From Setaria digitata (lineage: Eukaryota > Nematoda > Chromadorea > Rhabditida > Setariidae): DNA of 25,655 bases. Location of the stretch: positions 1 through 25,655 of the forward strand of contig RCAB01000696.1 of assembly GCA_003640385.1 (NCBI GenBank). The letters are read 5' to 3'. A program made the position numbers and the translations under genes. Shown piece by piece: positions 22,269-25,655 of the stretch (within the stretch, counting starts at the first letter, position 1; every line of letters begins with the position of its first letter). Below the pieces are notes generated by a model. The model saw only the letters and a program-made list of their open reading frames with translations, had not been told where the DNA came from and ran no database searches.

Positions 22269-22298
22269 ATTTATTGCATTTAATATCATATTACTCGC

Positions 22299-22333
<35 letters not shown>

Positions 22334-22454
22334 ATGATTTAGGGATATATATATATGTATATATACTTTAATATAGATAGTATATATACTCATATATTAG
22401 TATTATATATATATATATAAGAGGGCGAGTAATATGAGATTAAATGCAATAAAT
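22269..22454. mobile_element. 186-bp element with 32-bp terminal inverted repeats (MITE-like)
   Basis: The left end (22269-22300, starting ATTTATTGCATTTAAT and ending ATTACTCGCCC) and the right end (22423-22454) are inverted copies differing at one base. The interior is mostly (TA)n with a short AGGATGATTTAGGG insert. There is no coding capacity. It fits a small non-autonomous DNA element or fold-back element. The whole unit would form a long hairpin. No clear target-site duplication can be fixed because the flanks are AT-rich. Confidence 0.6.
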
Positions 22455-22599
22455 GCTATTTTGGGAATGAAGTAAATGGCGTATTAAAACTTCATTTTAT
22501 CTTATTTTACTTTATTGCTTTTTTTCCTTCCTTACTTTTTTTTTTTCGGAAACTATAAGAGAAAAAAATAGAAGCGAAGTAGATATGGTAGCTGTCAAG

Positions 22600-22600
<1 letters not shown>

Positions 22601-22635
<35 letters not shown>
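22601..22635 (+). repeat. (TG)n microsatellite
   Basis: Uninterrupted TG dinucleotides, about 17 units. Confidence 0.95.
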
Positions 22636-22636
<1 letters not shown>

Positions 22637-22828
22637 ATTTTTGATATGATGATTTTATCTAATCATAAGTTTGTTTTTCATTATTTTTTTTCATAACATT
22701 AATATCGTTATTATCAATTTTTATGGTTATTATTTTTTCGTATTTTCATTTTTTTTTTTTTTTTTCTCATTAATATAGGCGAAAGCGGAAATTATTGCGA
22801 TTGAAATTTGAAAGATTACATTTTATTT

Positions 22829-22930
22829 AAATATAAATATATATATTATATGTATATATTATATATATATATTATATATATATATATATATAATATACAT
22901 ATAAAATATATATAATATGTATATCTAATA
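22829..22930. repeat. self-complementary (TA)n-rich tract
   Basis: AAATATAAATATATATATTA and similar strings, with interruptions that are themselves palindromic (TGTATATATTATATA...). This can form a cruciform. No gene. Confidence 0.8.
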
Positions 22931-23359
22931 TTTTTTTTTGCCTGAAGGGAAAAAAAAACTTAGAAGCGAAAGAAGCAACGGTGCGCAATCGTTTCAACAT
23001 ATTATCGTTATCATTATCATTTATTATTATTATTATTGTTATTTTTATTTTTATTCGTGTAAATTGCTATCATCATTTGTTGGCAACTAATTAATCGAAC
23101 AAATTAGTCGAAACTGATTGATTGGATTCAAATTTTGAACTGATTTCATTTCTCTGCTGAAATTATTCTGCACCAATAATTACTCTTCTAATTGCATCTG
23201 CCTGTTCAATTTGAAAATTAAATTCCACAAATTCTTTTCAACAATAATTATTTGATAATATCAGCCTCATCACTGCTATTGTTGGAAATAAGAAATAAAC
23301 AAACAAACAAAACAAAAAATAAAACAACAAAACCAGACAATAAACAATAAAGTTTCCAA

Positions 23360-23456
23360 ATGGGTAATTCAGCAACAACACAGTCGTGCAGTTCGAAATC
23401 ATCATGTCGTCGAATGAGGCAACAAAATCATGTGACACATAGTAATTATCATAAAG
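23360..23456 (+). CDS. start exon with MGNS N-terminus (myristoylation-type)
   Basis: ATG at 23360 opens 32 codons beginning MGNSATTQSCSSKSSCRRMR and ends at the donor AAAG/GTTGGT (23456/23457, phase 1). Gly2 with Ser/Asn after it and nearby Cys10 and Cys16 fit N-myristoylation plus palmitoylation at membranes. The composition is coding-like, with far more C and G than the flanks. The family is not recognised. An acceptor at 24051-24055 would add only GAANNDA and a TAG (24056-24078), giving a 39-residue protein; a distant exon beyond the window is equally possible. The exon ends in the same phase as the one at 15029, so the two could be alternative first exons. Confidence 0.5.
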
Positions 23457-24400
23457 GTTGGTCGTTTTTTCCTTGTTTTTTTTTTTGAAAATTATTTGTT
23501 AAGTAAATAATAGACCTCATTGATACAGTAAACAATTAAATTCAGTATTTACTAGTTTAAAAGAAAATGTTTATTTCTTGCCGATATCAGTCGCATTACA
23601 ATTGATTATGGTATCACAGACTACCTGGTGATTTATGCTTTCTCCCCTTTTTTTTACATTATTTAAATTTCATTTTAATCTGGCTGCATCATGAGCAAGA
23701 TAATCCCTAAATGACTAATTAACAGTAACTATAAAATTTGGATGCGAAATAACTGACAATAAAATTTACTAGCTCAATAAGTATGCTGTTTGAAAATTGA
23801 TTTCAATTTTTTTCCTTTTCTTTTCATTTTTTGCATGCTGTGGAGTCATTTACTTGTGCTGTTATAAGACTTTTACACTGCTTGTTTGCTTGATAATTTT
23901 ATTGTTTCATTGTATATGCAACACATATGAAGAGACAGAAAAAAAGCCTAATGTTTAACGTCAATCATTTTAATAATCACATTCTGGTAGATACATACTT
24001 GTTAGTTATACTAAAATTTACAAAGCAAACAGTGGTATAATTTGTTTTATTGTAGGAGCAGCAAATAATGATGCTTAGTGAACATTTAAAGTTAAGTGAT
24101 AATGATATCAGCAATTAATTATTTGATAACAGCTGTGATGCTAACAAATAACATTAATAATAATGCTTTAAAAAAAGAACGAAGGAAACGTTGGAAAGTT
24201 TTATTTGCAGTATACATAGTATATCGAAAAAAAAAGAAAATGAAAAAAGGCACGAAACAAAAATTTAAAAAAAAATAAAATTATTTAAGTTCGAAGTTTC
24301 CGGCACATTTCTTCCTTTCTCGTCCTCTAATTAATAATTAAAGAATTAAAAATAGTTGGCTAAATTTACTTCTCTCATGTTTTAATAGAGCGTTTCATTA
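23457..24400. other. intron or intergenic, no gene seen
   Basis: The only candidate is the short terminal exon at 24056-24078 described with the MGNS exon. A Lys/Arg-rich open frame at 24096-24278 is A-rich low complexity without splice signals. Confidence 0.4.
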
Positions 24401-24405
24401 AAATT

Positions 24406-24945
24406 TTAGCTCAACTTAAGGAAACATTTTTCGAGACAATTATTCTTTGGTTCCATCCCTCTAATAAGCTCGCACAACTTTTTAATTAATGGAAATTTAT
24501 CAAAATCACTGTAATTAATTGATTCAAGCAATAAGTGCATTGAAAATTGCTCATCTGATAAGCTAACAATTAAAAAAAGATAATTAACTGACAAAATTAT
24601 ATCTAATATATATAATTATTTTATTAAGTTGAACCAAAATGATATACAAACATGGGCCTTTAATTATCTTTTACTTAGTTACTTAATTTACAATTACGAC
24701 TATGTTCACAGGACACATAGAGCCTTTTTTTTTTCAATCAATTAATTAGTAGACATCACTTCGAAACATTTAGATAAATTGTGGTGGGAAATTCCGAAAT
24801 TAATAATTTCGAAAAAAAAGTTATGAATATTGCATGAAAGTTGTGCTATAGTTTTAATCAAAATCATTGAGTGAACTACTGCAAAAAAAGGAAGTGTATT
24901 AATTGTAATAATCATTACTAAAAATTTAATAAATTTTAATTTCAT
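24406..24945 (-). CDS. probable small secreted protein, two exons
   Basis: Exon 1 runs from the ATG at 24945 to 24755 and exon 2 from 24562 to the TAA at 24406. Joined in phase 2 they give 115 residues. Residues 1-26 are a convincing signal peptide (MKLKFIKFLVMIITINTLPF then FAVVHS). The mature part has cysteines at 38, 60, 94, 106 and 110, and its second half (LSDEQFSMHLLLESINYSDF onward) is amphipathic and coding-like. The exon 2 acceptor (TTTTTAATTGTTAG) is good. The exon 1 donor (GAT/GTCTAC) is poor; without it exon 1 alone reads to a TAA at 24742, giving a 67-residue secreted peptide. The size and spaced cysteines recall small helical secreted proteins such as saposin-like ones, but the cysteine pattern does not settle it. 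The promoter would lie to the right of 24945. Confidence 0.42.
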
Positions 24946-24949
24946 ATAT

Positions 24950-25655
24950 AATTATTTGATGAAAAGAGGGAAACAGCAGTGAATATACTAAATTAAATTT
25001 TGATTAATTTTCATATCCTGTAAATTCTTTTCTGCATATTAATTATAGAAGTAAAAACAAAATAGAAAAAAAAAAAGAGGAAAGAGAAGAACTTTACTTC
25101 ATGCTAATAACATTTGATTATTAATGATCTTTTTTCGATATCTTTCTTTGCTAACTAAAAAAAATAAAAAATTAAAAAAATAATTTATCAAAATAGAGGA
25201 ATTTTCTTTTTTTTTTTTCTTTTTTTTTTGTAAATTCATAGCATTCTCCCTTTCATTTTATTACTTTTCATTCTTTCCTAACTTCTTCATTTATTATTTA
25301 TGATATTGTTTACTTCTTCGAGAGTGAATTTACAAATTTGTTTTTTTCTTATCATCGGGCTGATTTGATAAATGAATGAATTCGATTAAATTGAAAGAAT
25401 GGATGAGAAAAGTTCAAATATTTGTTTTGTATATCTTATTAAAAATAAACTTCAGCTATGACGTAGCATAATTAATCAAACCAAGGAATAAATTGAATGG
25501 AAAAGAAAAGTTTTAAAAAATCCTATAAAGAGAAAGAGTGGTGGAAGAGAAAAGAAAAAAAGTAAAGGAAAATCTGAACAAATTGCTAGAGAAAATTGTC
25601 TTTAATAAAATAAAATAAAAATATTAATTTCATTCTAAAATTTACTATAATTATT
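24950..25655. other. no gene seen at right end
   Basis: AT-rich sequence with A and T runs. It probably holds the upstream region of the minus-strand gene that starts at 24945. No distinct promoter motif could be fixed. Confidence 0.4.

Noticed and set aside
24096..24278. 60-codon frame with KKERRKRWK
   Set aside because: A-rich low complexity without acceptor, donor or start context.

Overview
The window looks like nuclear DNA of a nematode, most likely a filarial-type worm. It is very AT-rich and full of poly-T runs. The genes are broken by short and medium introns with T-rich acceptors (TTTTCAG or TTTTTAG) and loose GT donors, and long stretches carry no gene. I see no rRNA, tRNA, CRISPR array, bacterial-style operon or viral gene. 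Gene models are reconstructed by eye from splice signals, reading phase and composition; no homology search was possible.

The main result is one multi-exon gene on the + strand at 5064-9824. Twelve coding exons join in consistent phase at every junction and give a 490-residue open frame. It reads as a signal peptide, a ten-cysteine Ly6/uPAR-like (three-finger) domain, an acidic/polar linker of about 150 residues, a second ten-cysteine domain with nearly the same cysteine spacing, a Ser/Asn-rich stalk and a hydrophobic C-terminus suited to a GPI anchor. Both domains are cut by a phase-1 intron at the same place, so the gene seems to have grown by internal duplication. A ~390-bp tandem duplication sits just before its start codon and includes the likely trans-splice acceptor.

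Left of this gene (1-5000) there is a weak minus-strand candidate for a small membrane-associated or secreted protein (406-767) and otherwise mostly simple or degenerate sequence. Between 9.8 and 14.3 kb lie a probable non-coding 5' exon with a strong donor (near 10927), degenerate repeats (12.0-12.5 kb), a GC-richer patch (12.6-12.85 kb), a weak minus-strand exon (13294-13418) and a TTA minisatellite containing the only N.

The first coding exon of a second + strand gene lies at 14354-15029 (225 residues, Ser/Asn/Gln-rich, unrecognised, perhaps a regulatory protein). No convincing following exon is visible for 8 kb. At 23360-23456 there is another start exon, beginning MGNS (a myristoylation-type N-terminus), on the same strand and ending in the same phase. 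The two may be alternative first exons of one gene that continues beyond the window. The 15-23 kb stretch holds microsatellites, an alternating purine-pyrimidine tract and a small element with 32-bp terminal inverted repeats (22269-22454).

At the right end a minus-strand two-exon gene (24406-24945) probably encodes a 115-residue secreted protein.
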